Shown piece after piece: positions 27,072-32,721 of a stretch of 32,721 nucleotides of DNA (positions are counted from its first letter, which is position 1; every line of letters begins with the position of its first letter). The position numbers were made by a program, and so were the translations under genes. The notes below the pieces were generated by a model. That model saw nothing but the letters and a program-made list of their open reading frames with translations, was not told the origin of the DNA and made no database searches. Source of the stretch: Deltaproteobacteria bacterium (GTDB lineage Bacteria; Desulfobacterota; Binatia; Binatales; Binataceae); assembly GCA_003135855.1 (NCBI GenBank), contig PNBD01000108.1, forward strand, positions 18,867 through 51,587, written 5' to 3'.

Positions 27072-27108
27072 CGCCCCGCGGTTTCCCGATCGCGGGGCGT
27101 TTTCTTTT
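27072..27108 (+). terminator. Strong rho-independent terminator
   Basis: CGCCCCGCG (27072-27080) pairs perfectly with CGCGGGGCG (27091-27099) around a 10-nt loop and is followed by TTTTCTTTT. The orientation fits termination of plus-strand transcripts, most likely from selC. Confidence 0.9.
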
Positions 27109-27140
27109 CGACCCTCGGCCAGCCTAGAATCCAGCGCAAT

Positions 27141-27428
27141 ATGAGCGCCATCCCAGCGCCACTCCGCCGCTTGTTTCAACGCTTGGCCCGCTGTCAGGCT
27201 TCGTCGCCCAGCGCTGAGATCACTCCAGCAGTTCTCCTGCCGCTACCAGCGTTGAGTGATATCGCTGCCGCCGAAGCGCCTACCGCTGCGCTCTGCGCTC
27301 GATGCCGCCACGCTTTACGACGCAACGGGCACAAAGTACGCGCCGGACGCGCGCGCGCTCGCCTCGCAGAGCGCGATGAGCGCGGCCGATTCATTCCAAG
27401 GAAGCGTGAGGAACGATGCATCACATAA
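27141..27428 (+). CDS. Small basic orphan protein, 95 aa
   Basis: ATG 27141 opens a 95-residue Arg-rich protein with a CxxC ('ALCARCRHALRRNGHKV') and a tail 'LAERDERGRFIPRKREER'. The RDxxGRF-type tail is seen in many small phage-borne proteins, but I cannot name a family. No good RBS is seen. The main support is arrangement: its last 13 bases overlap the start of the next small gene (ATG 27416), as in translationally coupled phage-type operons. It is compositionally biased, so it could be spurious. Confidence 0.4.
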   Translation: MSAIPAPLRRLFQRLARCQASSPSAEITPAVLLPLPALSDIAAAEAPTAALCARCRHALRRNGHKVRAGRARARLAERDERGRFIPRKREERCIT

Positions 27429-27559
27429 CGGCGGGAATGATCCTTACAATTGTGGTCGGACTAGTCGTATGGCTCATAGTCGATCTCGTGGACGCGGGAT
27501 TGAAGATCAAAATTGCGAGATTGAAGGAACGGTCGCGCAACAACTTTCCAAAGAGGTAA
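27416..27559 (+). CDS. Small single-pass membrane protein, 47 aa
   Basis: This short gene encodes an N-terminal hydrophobic helix ('AGMILTIVVGLVVWLIVDLV', about residues 6-25) and a basic cytoplasmic tail ('KIKIARLKERSRNNFPKR'). GTGAGGAAC provides an RBS just before ATG 27416, inside the end of the preceding frame. The positive-inside arrangement suggests the N-terminus faces out. Its size and coupling resemble holin-like, toxin-like or membrane-anchor phage proteins, but no family is recognised. Confidence 0.55.
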   Translation: MHHITAGMILTIVVGLVVWLIVDLVDAGLKIKIARLKERSRNNFPKR

Positions 27560-27570
27560 CTGGGGGAGCT

Positions 27571-27771
27571 ATGGAACAAATTATTCGGAGGTTCAGAACC
27601 GGGGCTGAGTACCATATCGAAAACGCCGCAGAAAGTATCCGACGGCTAAGATATGTCGGTAAAGCAAAGATAGAGGGAAAAGAACTGTACATTTTTCGTC
27701 CGCTAAGAAAGGCACGCAAACAGAAGCGGGCAGGCAGGTCAGGCATCCCTGAGTTCTCATTCGACGAATAA
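27571..27771 (+). CDS. Small basic orphan protein, 66 aa
   Basis: ATG 27571, 11 bp after the preceding stop, is preceded by GGGGGAGCT. The 66-residue protein is strongly basic ('RRFRTGAEYHIENAAESIRR', 'LRKARKQKRAGRSG') and ends acidic (EFSFDE), with no Cys. It could bind nucleic acid. It belongs to the same three-gene cassette as the two small genes before it; the DNA here is noticeably A+T-richer than the surrounding chromosome. Confidence 0.55.
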   Translation: MEQIIRRFRTGAEYHIENAAESIRRLRYVGKAKIEGKELYIFRPLRKARKQKRAGRSGIPEFSFDE

Positions 27772-27773
27772 GT

Positions 27774-27875
27774 TCAAAACCGGCGCGCACTTGTGTCGAT
27801 ATCTGACAAGTGAAGCAGCTCGAAGCCGCCGGCGCGTTCCGCCTCACCCAATGATTTTAGAAATCTCCGAGACGC
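27774..27875 (-). pseudogene. Relic of a DUF6306-like gene (paralogue of the gene at 29161-29577)
   Basis: The minus strand reads 'RRFLKSLGEAERAGGFELLH' and stops at 27774-27776; the intact gene reads FLNSLGDAERAGGRVLHEL at its N-terminus. DNA identity is also evident (CCGCCGGCGCGTTCCGC, then TCACCCAA). No start codon fits and only about 30 codons remain. A 7-bp inverted repeat (27788-27794 with 27806-27812) lies inside it. Confidence 0.6.
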
Positions 27876-27903
27876 CAGCAGGCAGTTATATGGAGGGCCT
27901 CTA

Positions 27904-28173
27904 ATGAATCTCAAGTTTCTCAAGTTGGACGTAGATCGCATCGACCCGATGCCCAGCGAGCCCGGTCAACCAAGCGGCTACTGGCGCGCCCGCGCCCATA
28001 TCGCGGTCGGTTCCCACTCACGCGAGGGGGACAAAATTCTCCTGTCCAGCGACTGTCAGGAGCCTCGCCACGTCGAATACTGGGCCGACAAGTTCATCAA
28101 GGAATTGACCGAAATCAAACGACGCGCACGAACGATGAAGTGGCACCATGAGCCATCGGCGAAGAAACGTTAA
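27904..28173 (+). CDS. Hypothetical protein, 89 aa
   Basis: ATG 27904 follows GGAGGG at a good distance. The 89-residue protein ('LKFLKLDVDRIDPMPSEPGQ', 'YWRARAHIAVGSHSREGDK', 'HVEYWADKFIKELTEIKRRA') looks like a compact alpha/beta protein with a helical basic C-terminus. No signal peptide, membrane segment or known motif is seen. It lies inside the accessory patch bracketed by the 65-bp repeat. Confidence 0.6.
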   Translation: MNLKFLKLDVDRIDPMPSEPGQPSGYWRARAHIAVGSHSREGDKILLSSDCQEPRHVEYWADKFIKELTEIKRRARTMKWHHEPSAKKR

Positions 28174-28213
28174 GGAAAAAAGTGGAGACGCAAAATAGAA
28201 GTAGAGGGGAAAT

Positions 28214-28801
28214 TTGAAGGGGTTTGCGCTCTTCGCGCTGGCGGCCATCGCGGTAACGTGTGCTGCGAACCAGGGTTGCTCACAACGCGTCATCGATGAT
28301 CAGGAGGCTGCCGAAGCGATGGCTCGGGCTAATGCCGCGCAGCAGGCCGATCGGCAAAAAGCAGAATCGGTGAGACAACAACAACTAGCGGACGACGCGC
28401 AGGCGTTAGCGCAGGCGAATGCGCGCGAAGATTCGGCACTTTCGATAGAGACAATTTGCCAACAGTCAACCCTCTACTGGGGTTCAATTGCACAAGCTCG
28501 CGACAATGGTGTCTCGCTCAACAAGGTCTTGCACACCATCAACGACCAAACGGGGATGTGGGCTGAGGACGCGGACCTTCAGACCATACAGCGAATGGGC
28601 ATGGCCGAAGAATCCAAAACTGCGCGATACATCTACAGACATCGCGAGATATCGCCCGTGAAGTTCCAAGATCGTGCATATAGGGAATGCGTTGAGAGTG
28701 ATCGTAGGTATCGGCTTAAAGCGAAAAAAGACGAAGAGGAGCAATTGAAGCTTCCGGGTATTAACACGATGCCATCGCCCTTACCGTCGCCCTCTCCTTG
28801 A
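28214..28801 (+). CDS. Exported coiled-coil hypothetical protein, 195 aa, TTG start
   Basis: TTG 28214 behind AGAGGGGAAA opens a 195-residue protein with a hydrophobic signal sequence ('FALFALAAIAVTCAANQGC'); C16 or C22 could be a lipidation site, though neither lipobox is canonical. An Ala/Gln-rich helix follows ('EAAEAMARANAAQQADRQK', 'QQQLADDAQALAQANARED'), likely a coiled coil. Then comes a globular part with two Cys ('TICQQSTLYWGS', 'YRECVESDRRY') and a Pro/Ser tail. Exported helix-rich proteins of this size occur in phage lysis cassettes and as cell-envelope proteins. No family is recognised. Confidence 0.6.
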   Translation: MKGFALFALAAIAVTCAANQGCSQRVIDDQEAAEAMARANAAQQADRQKAESVRQQQLADDAQALAQANAREDSALSIETICQQSTLYWGSIAQARDNGVSLNKVLHTINDQTGMWAEDADLQTIQRMGMAEESKTARYIYRHREISPVKFQDRAYRECVESDRRYRLKAKKDEEEQLKLPGINTMPSPLPSPSP

Positions 28802-28921
28802 GGGCGGTCCGCTGCCCTCGGCTACGTAGTGGATGCGAGTGCCATTGATGTTTACGAACATCGCGGACTCCTGTGACGGCCGGCGGATCGAGCCGATGCG
28901 CGGTTGGGCGCGTGAGTATTT

Positions 28922-29146
28922 CTAGGATCGACGCTTGGGACGGCGCAAGTCGGCGGCGGCGCGCGGCGCAATCTCGGGGCCTGCGCGATGCTTGAATTGC
29001 ATGTCGTTGCCACAATGCGGGCAATTGACGTCGTTGTACTTCACGTGCCGCCCACAATACGGACACTTGTAGCGCCGCCATGCGACCCAATAGAAGTAGG
29101 CCGCGGTCAACGCCACCATCAGTAAGCCGACGATTGTCTGCCGCAC
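28922..29146 (-). CDS. Small membrane-anchored zinc-ribbon protein, 74 aa
   Basis: GTG 29146 behind GGGAGACACT opens a 74-residue protein: an N-terminal membrane helix (about 5-23, 'IVGLLMVALTAAYFYWVAW') and a four-Cys zinc ribbon ('YKCPYCGRHVKYND' then 'NCPHCGNDM'), then a basic tail. It starts 14 bp after the DUF6306-like gene ends, so the two form a unit. Function is unknown; such ribbons often bind a protein partner near the membrane. Confidence 0.8.
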   Translation of the reverse strand: MRQTIVGLLMVALTAAYFYWVAWRRYKCPYCGRHVKYNDVNCPHCGNDMQFKHRAGPEIAPRAAADLRRPKRRS

Positions 29147-29160
29147 AGTGTCTCCCGAAA

Positions 29161-29577
29161 TTACCTGAGGCCGGCCGTCAGCGCGTTTTCAAGCGCGCCG
29201 ATGTTGACGCGATGCCCTTCTGCCATCACGACCAGAAAAGCCTTGAGCGGCGCATCGTTGATGGTGGGGACGTGCTCTTCGATCTTGCGAATCACCCAGC
29301 GCTGGCCGCGATTGAGCAACTCGAGCTTGCCGCGAAAATCTTCAACGGCGCGCACTTTCTCGACGAAGTCGCCCGTTTTGTTCGACGGAGTGCCGCCCAG
29401 GCGCCTCACGTGCGCCGCCAATTCACCGGCGTAGTAGCCCTCATCATGACCGACCTTCTTGAGCATCTCGCGCAACTCGAGCGACTGTGCCAGCCCGGTC
29501 AGTTCGTGCAGCACGCGACCGCCGGCGCGTTCCGCGTCACCCAACGAATTCAGGAACGTCTCGACTTGGGAATCCAT
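29161..29577 (-). CDS. All-helical DUF6306-like protein (ferritin-like)
   Basis: The 138-residue protein begins at ATG 29577 and is all-helical: 'LNSLGDAERAGGRVLHELTG', 'VGHDEGYYAGELAAHVRRLG', 'FVEKVRAVEDFRGKLELLNR', then 'GQRWVIRKIEEHVPTIND'. The Glu/His-x-x-E spacing recalls ferritin-like four-helix proteins of the DUF6306 type, but metal binding is unproven. A GAGG RBS lies inside the 65-bp repeat, just upstream. It is followed by the small zinc-ribbon gene. A decayed paralogue is at 27774-27875. Confidence 0.75.
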   Translation of the reverse strand: MDSQVETFLNSLGDAERAGGRVLHELTGLAQSLELREMLKKVGHDEGYYAGELAAHVRRLGGTPSNKTGDFVEKVRAVEDFRGKLELLNRGQRWVIRKIEEHVPTINDAPLKAFLVVMAEGHRVNIGALENALTAGLR

Positions 29578-29582
29578 CGCTA

Positions 29583-29647
29583 TCGCCTCGTTATCGAGTT
29601 TAGCAAATCGGCGCCAATCCCGGCGAAAGTTTAGAGCACCGGAATGA
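29583..29647 (+). repeat. 65-bp direct repeat, copy 2 (overlaps the sppA 3' end)
   Basis: This matches 26998-27062 at 63 of 65 positions. It contains the sppA stop (29631-29633), the last sppA codons and the leader of the DUF6306-like gene. The two copies bracket 27063-29582. Confidence 0.93.
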
Positions 29648-31379
29648 TCGGGCAATAGACCGCGCTGAACAAACCGCGCCCGGCCAGTGCAGCTCGAATG
29701 ATCTGGATAACCGGCTCGACGATGCGCGGCGTCGAGCGCGCACTCACCGACGCGCCAATCTTGCCGCTCATCACTGACTCCAGCAGCCCGGGCTGTTCCG
29801 GCAACTCGATGATTCCGACCGGCTGATCGATCGCGAGGCGCGCCATCGATTTGGCCGCGGTCATCGCGTCGTCGAAGCCGCCGAGTGAATCGACCAGCTT
29901 GATCTTGATCGCCTGCTCGCCCGTCCAGACGCGCCCTTGCGCGATCGCGTCAACCTCCGCGGTCTTCATATGGCGTCCGGTCGCCACGATCTTCAGAAAA
30001 TCCTGGTAGGTCTCGCCCAGCATTTGATCGTGAAACAGTTTCGCCTGCGCGGGCGTGAAGTCAGTCCACAGATCGAACATCTCGACGTTGGCGCCGCGCG
30101 TCACCGCGCCGGTGTTGGCGTAGAGTTTTTGCGCCGCCGGCGAGATGTTGAATTTTCCGCCGACCACGCCGATCGATCCGGTGATCGTTCCCGGTTCGGC
30201 GAAAATTTTTGCAGCCGGCGCCGAAATCCAGTAACCGCCGGATGCGGCGAAGCTCGACATGCTGACCACCACCGGCTTGGCTTTGGCGGTCAGCTCGACT
30301 TCGCGGCGAATCAGTTCGGACGCGATCACCGAGCCGCCCGGCGAGTCCACCCGGAACAGCACCGCGCGGACGTCGTCGTCTTCGCGCGCGGTTTTGAAAG
30401 CCTTGACCATGTCATCGGAGTTCATCGCTTCGCCGCCGCCACCGGTCAGCGGATTGATCCCGCCTTCACCGCGCTGGATCTCACCCTCGCCATAGATAAC
30501 CGCGATCTGATTGCCGCCGCCGCGCAAATTCGCAAACAGTCCCGGGCGCCCGTAGTTCTCGTACTCGACGATCTTGTGCTCGCCGCCGCCGTGATTCTTG
30601 ACGCGCTCGGTAAACTCGTCTTCGTATTCGATTCGATCGACGAGATGCGCTTTCAGAGAGTCTTGCGCATTCAACGGCGCTTGATCGATCAGCGCCTTCA
30701 CGTTGTCGGACGTGAGCTTGCGTTGCGCGACTGTCGCGGCGACGATCTGATCGAACATGCTGCCGACCAGCGCGTCATCCTCCACCTTTTGCGCGGGCGT
30801 GAAATCCTTGTTGAGGAACATGTTCGCGGCGGATTTGTATTGCCCGTATGCGGCGAAATTCGGCACGATGCCGAGCCAATCAAGCGTGCCGCGCGCAAAC
30901 AACTCGCGCACCCCGACTCCGATCAGATTGAGCTCGCCCTGCGGCATCAGCGAGACTTCGTCGGCGGTGCTCGCAACCATGTACGGCAGATTGCCGGGAT
31001 CGCCTTCGCCGGCCGTTTCGATGTATGCCGTCGTCCATTTGCCGCTACTCTTGAATGCCTTGATCAGCGCGACCATCTCCTGCGCTTGCGCGAGTTCCAG
31101 GTCCGGGTCGATCACTTCGATTCCCAAGCCGACGATCCTCTTGTCCTTGGCGGCCTGATCGATCGAGGCGCGCAGCACGTTGAGCGGCGTCTCATGAGGA
31201 TTCAGGAAGCCGAGCAATCCGCCGCCGCCGCGCTCGACCACATTGCCCTTCAGCGTGATCATCAAGACCGAACCGGGCTGCACGCGGTGCGAGATGTATT
31301 CGGAAATCGCGACGATCAAAAACAATACGAACACGATCAGCGCCGTTCGTAAAATCCATCTGAAAAATCTTCTGAGCAT
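29631..31379 (-). CDS. sppA: Signal peptide peptidase SppA (67-kDa type)
   Basis: This 582-residue tandem-repeat serine peptidase of family S49 is anchored by an N-terminal TM helix (about 10-28). The catalytic Lys is K182 in 'AAYGQYKSAANMFLN' in the first half; the nucleophile Ser is S380 in 'SMSSFAASGGYWISAP' in the second half, as in E. coli SppA (K209/S409). 'RVDSPGGSVIASELIRREVE' and 'EPGTITGSIGVVGGKFNI' are family landmarks. It degrades cleaved signal peptides in the cytoplasmic membrane. The stop lies inside the 65-bp repeat, so the end of the protein may have been altered by the recombination that made it; the final residues ('PIIPVL') are not obviously abnormal. Confidence 0.94.
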   Translation of the reverse strand: MLRRFFRWILRTALIVFVLFLIVAISEYISHRVQPGSVLMITLKGNVVERGGGGLLGFLNPHETPLNVLRASIDQAAKDKRIVGLGIEVIDPDLELAQAQEMVALIKAFKSSGKWTTAYIETAGEGDPGNLPYMVASTADEVSLMPQGELNLIGVGVRELFARGTLDWLGIVPNFAAYGQYKSAANMFLNKDFTPAQKVEDDALVGSMFDQIVAATVAQRKLTSDNVKALIDQAPLNAQDSLKAHLVDRIEYEDEFTERVKNHGGGEHKIVEYENYGRPGLFANLRGGGNQIAVIYGEGEIQRGEGGINPLTGGGGEAMNSDDMVKAFKTAREDDDVRAVLFRVDSPGGSVIASELIRREVELTAKAKPVVVSMSSFAASGGYWISAPAAKIFAEPGTITGSIGVVGGKFNISPAAQKLYANTGAVTRGANVEMFDLWTDFTPAQAKLFHDQMLGETYQDFLKIVATGRHMKTAEVDAIAQGRVWTGEQAIKIKLVDSLGGFDDAMTAAKSMARLAIDQPVGIIELPEQPGLLESVMSGKIGASVSARSTPRIVEPVIQIIRAALAGRGLFSAVYCPIIPVL

Positions 31380-31434
31380 TCCGTACCCCCTGCTCGAATC
31401 GATTCAGCGCCGGCGCGGGCAAACACGCGGTCGC

Positions 31435-31463
31435 TTGACATCCGTCATACTCGATAGTTAGCC
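31435..31463 (+). promoter_or_regulatory. Candidate promoter of the MFS transporter gene
   Basis: A perfect -35 hexamer TTGACA (31435-31440) is followed after 17 bp by TTAGCC, a poor -10. It lies 39 bp before ATG 31480, in the gap between divergent sppA and the transporter gene. Support is only the -35 match. Confidence 0.3.
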
Positions 31464-31479
31464 AACCATACCCGATTGT

Positions 31480-32721
31480 ATGGAACCAGTGGTCAAAACA
31501 CAGGCGTCAGGCGGACTGCGAGCCAGCGCGCTAAGCGAACCGCTGATGTGCGAGCGCGAGCCAGGCGCGATTCATCTCCGAATCGTGGCGCTGGCGTTCG
31601 CGGCATGGATTTTCGATTTCTACGATCTGATCCTCTACTCGTTCCTGCTGGTGCCGGTCGCGCGCGAACTGAAGCTGACTCCCGATCAATCCGCACTGGC
31701 GCTTGGAATGTCGCTGCTGATGACGGCGCTCGGCGGCGTGATCTTCGGCTTTCTCGGCGATCGCTTCGGCCGGAGACCCATGATCGCTACGACCGTCGCG
31801 ATCTACGGCCTCGGCACCGCGCTCTGCGGCTTCAGTCAGACGCTGACGCAGCTGATCGTGTTTCGATCGATCACGGGACTCGGCATGGGTGGCGGATGGG
31901 CGCCGGGGCAAAGCCTGATTGCTGAGAGCGTGCCGCCCACGCGGCGCGCGCGGTACGCGGCCTACGTGCAGACCGGCGCGCCGCTCGGAGTGCTGCTGGC
32001 CGCGGCCGCGGGCGGCTATCTCGCGCCGCATATCGGATGGCGTCTGACGTTCGTGGTCTCCGCGATTCCCGCAGTGTTCGTAGTCGCGGCGGTCCTGAAA
32101 TGGCTGCCCGAGAGCGACGTGTGGCAACGCACGCGCCTCAATCCTCGCGGCCGAATCGATCTCCGCGCGATTCTCGAGCGCAAACAAATCTTCGCGCTGC
32201 TGTTCGTGATCGTGCTGCTCAACTCCGAAGCGTATTGGTTCACGTACAGCTGGATGCCGGGTTATCTCGAGCTCAAACGCGGACTCACCGCCGCCGGCGC
32301 CAGCCGCATGATGATCAAGATGCAGATCGGCGGCGTGCTGGGATATCTGACCTTCGGCGCGGTGGCGGATCGCATCGGGCGCCGGCCGGCATTCTGCATT
32401 TACGGACTGCTGATGGCGGCGGGCACGCTGCCGCCGACGATCCTGTGGGACGTTGCGGTCGCGGTGCCGGGATTCATCTCGGCGGCGATGTTCATCGCGG
32501 GCTTCGGCACCGGCATCTGGTCGGGCGTCGCGCCGATGATCTCCGAGATGCTGCCGACGCGGATTCGCAATACCTCGCTCGGGCTGTTGCTCAACGTCAC
32601 GCGCGGCTTTCAGTTTTTCACGCCGCTGCTGGTCGCGGCGCTCGGCGCCCGGTTCGGCTTCGGCGCGACGCTGGCGCTCGGCTCGATCTTTTCGACGCTC
32701 GCGGCCGTGATGGTGTGGGCG
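31480..32721 (+). CDS. Major facilitator superfamily transporter, 3' end cut off by window
   Basis: Open from ATG 31480 to the window edge (414 codons). The protein is a 12-TM MFS permease of the sugar/metabolite:H+ symporter class. The loop 2-3 signature appears as 'GFLGDRFGRRPMIATTVAIY', and its repeat in the second half as 'GAVADRIGRRPAFCIYG'. TM1 carries acidic residues ('AAWIFDFYDLILYSFLL'), as in aromatic-acid (AAHS/benzoate) and sialate carriers. 'FRSITGLGMGGGWAPGQSLI' and 'ESVPPTRRARYAAYVQTG' are typical. A role in uptake of an organic acid would fit the catabolic theme. At least eleven helices are visible, and only the C-terminus is missing. Confidence 0.93.
   Translation, partial: MEPVVKTQASGGLRASALSEPLMCEREPGAIHLRIVALAFAAWIFDFYDLILYSFLLVPVARELKLTPDQSALALGMSLLMTALGGVIFGFLGDRFGRRPMIATTVAIYGLGTALCGFSQTLTQLIVFRSITGLGMGGGWAPGQSLIAESVPPTRRARYAAYVQTGAPLGVLLAAAAGGYLAPHIGWRLTFVVSAIPAVFVVAAVLKWLPESDVWQRTRLNPRGRIDLRAILERKQIFALLFVIVLLNSEAYWFTYSWMPGYLELKRGLTAAGASRMMIKMQIGGVLGYLTFGAVADRIGRRPAFCIYGLLMAAGTLPPTILWDVAVAVPGFISAAMFIAGFGTGIWSGVAPMISEMLPTRIRNTSLGLLLNVTRGFQFFTPLLVAALGARFGFGATLALGSIFSTLAAVMVWA

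Noticed and set aside
29937-31352. 471-codon plus-strand frame opposite sppA
   Set aside because: Antisense shadow; sppA on the other strand has full family motifs.

Overview
The window reads as a chromosomal segment of a high-G+C, soil-type bacterium with a large repertoire of catabolic and redox enzymes. The gene mix (luciferase-like monooxygenases, amidohydrolase-2, a thiolase-like protein beside a DUF35 OB-fold partner, KAP NTPase, bluB/cbiZ, selenocysteine machinery) would fit an uncultivated lineage of the former Deltaproteobacteria, such as Candidatus Binatota. That placement is inference from gene content only.

Left part (1-5.9 kb, all on the minus strand). A partial adenosylcobinamide amidohydrolase (cbiZ) follows bluB, giving a cobamide lower-ligand synthesis and salvage pair. 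Next come a thiol peroxidase (tpx) and a small MAPEG membrane protein. Then comes a compact operon, read right to left: SDR, luciferase-like oxidoreductase, glutathione-S-transferase-like protein, and a GrdB-family protein. The last gene is interrupted by an in-frame TGA at 2821-2823. The TGA sits in a U-x-x-C motif (UPVC) and is followed at the right distance by a near-perfect bacterial SECIS hairpin, so I read it as a selenoprotein of 282 residues. A routine gene caller would split it in two.

Middle part (6-16.3 kb). katG and a Fur/PerR-type regulator are divergent. A secreted Cys-rich protein, a two-CBS-domain protein, a GMC oxidoreductase and an orphan 242-aa protein follow. A large AAA-ATPase/TPR-like/class III cyclase gene is broken by one extra base in a C4 run near 14218.

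Right part (16.4-26.8 kb). A 1097-aa membrane KAP NTPase is followed by a catabolic cluster: SMP-30, acyl-CoA dehydrogenase, amidohydrolase, DUF35 plus a thiolase-like protein without the nucleophilic Cys, a TauD-type dioxygenase, and a decayed luciferase-like gene that stops next to selC. selC, the UCA-anticodon selenocysteine tRNA, lies at 26766-26861, so the window carries both a Sec-decoding gene and the Sec tRNA.

Downstream of selC (27.0-29.65 kb) a 2.5-kb accessory patch of small orphan genes is bracketed by a 65-bp direct repeat (63/65 identical). The distal copy covers the 3' end of sppA. The window ends with sppA and the start of an MFS transporter.
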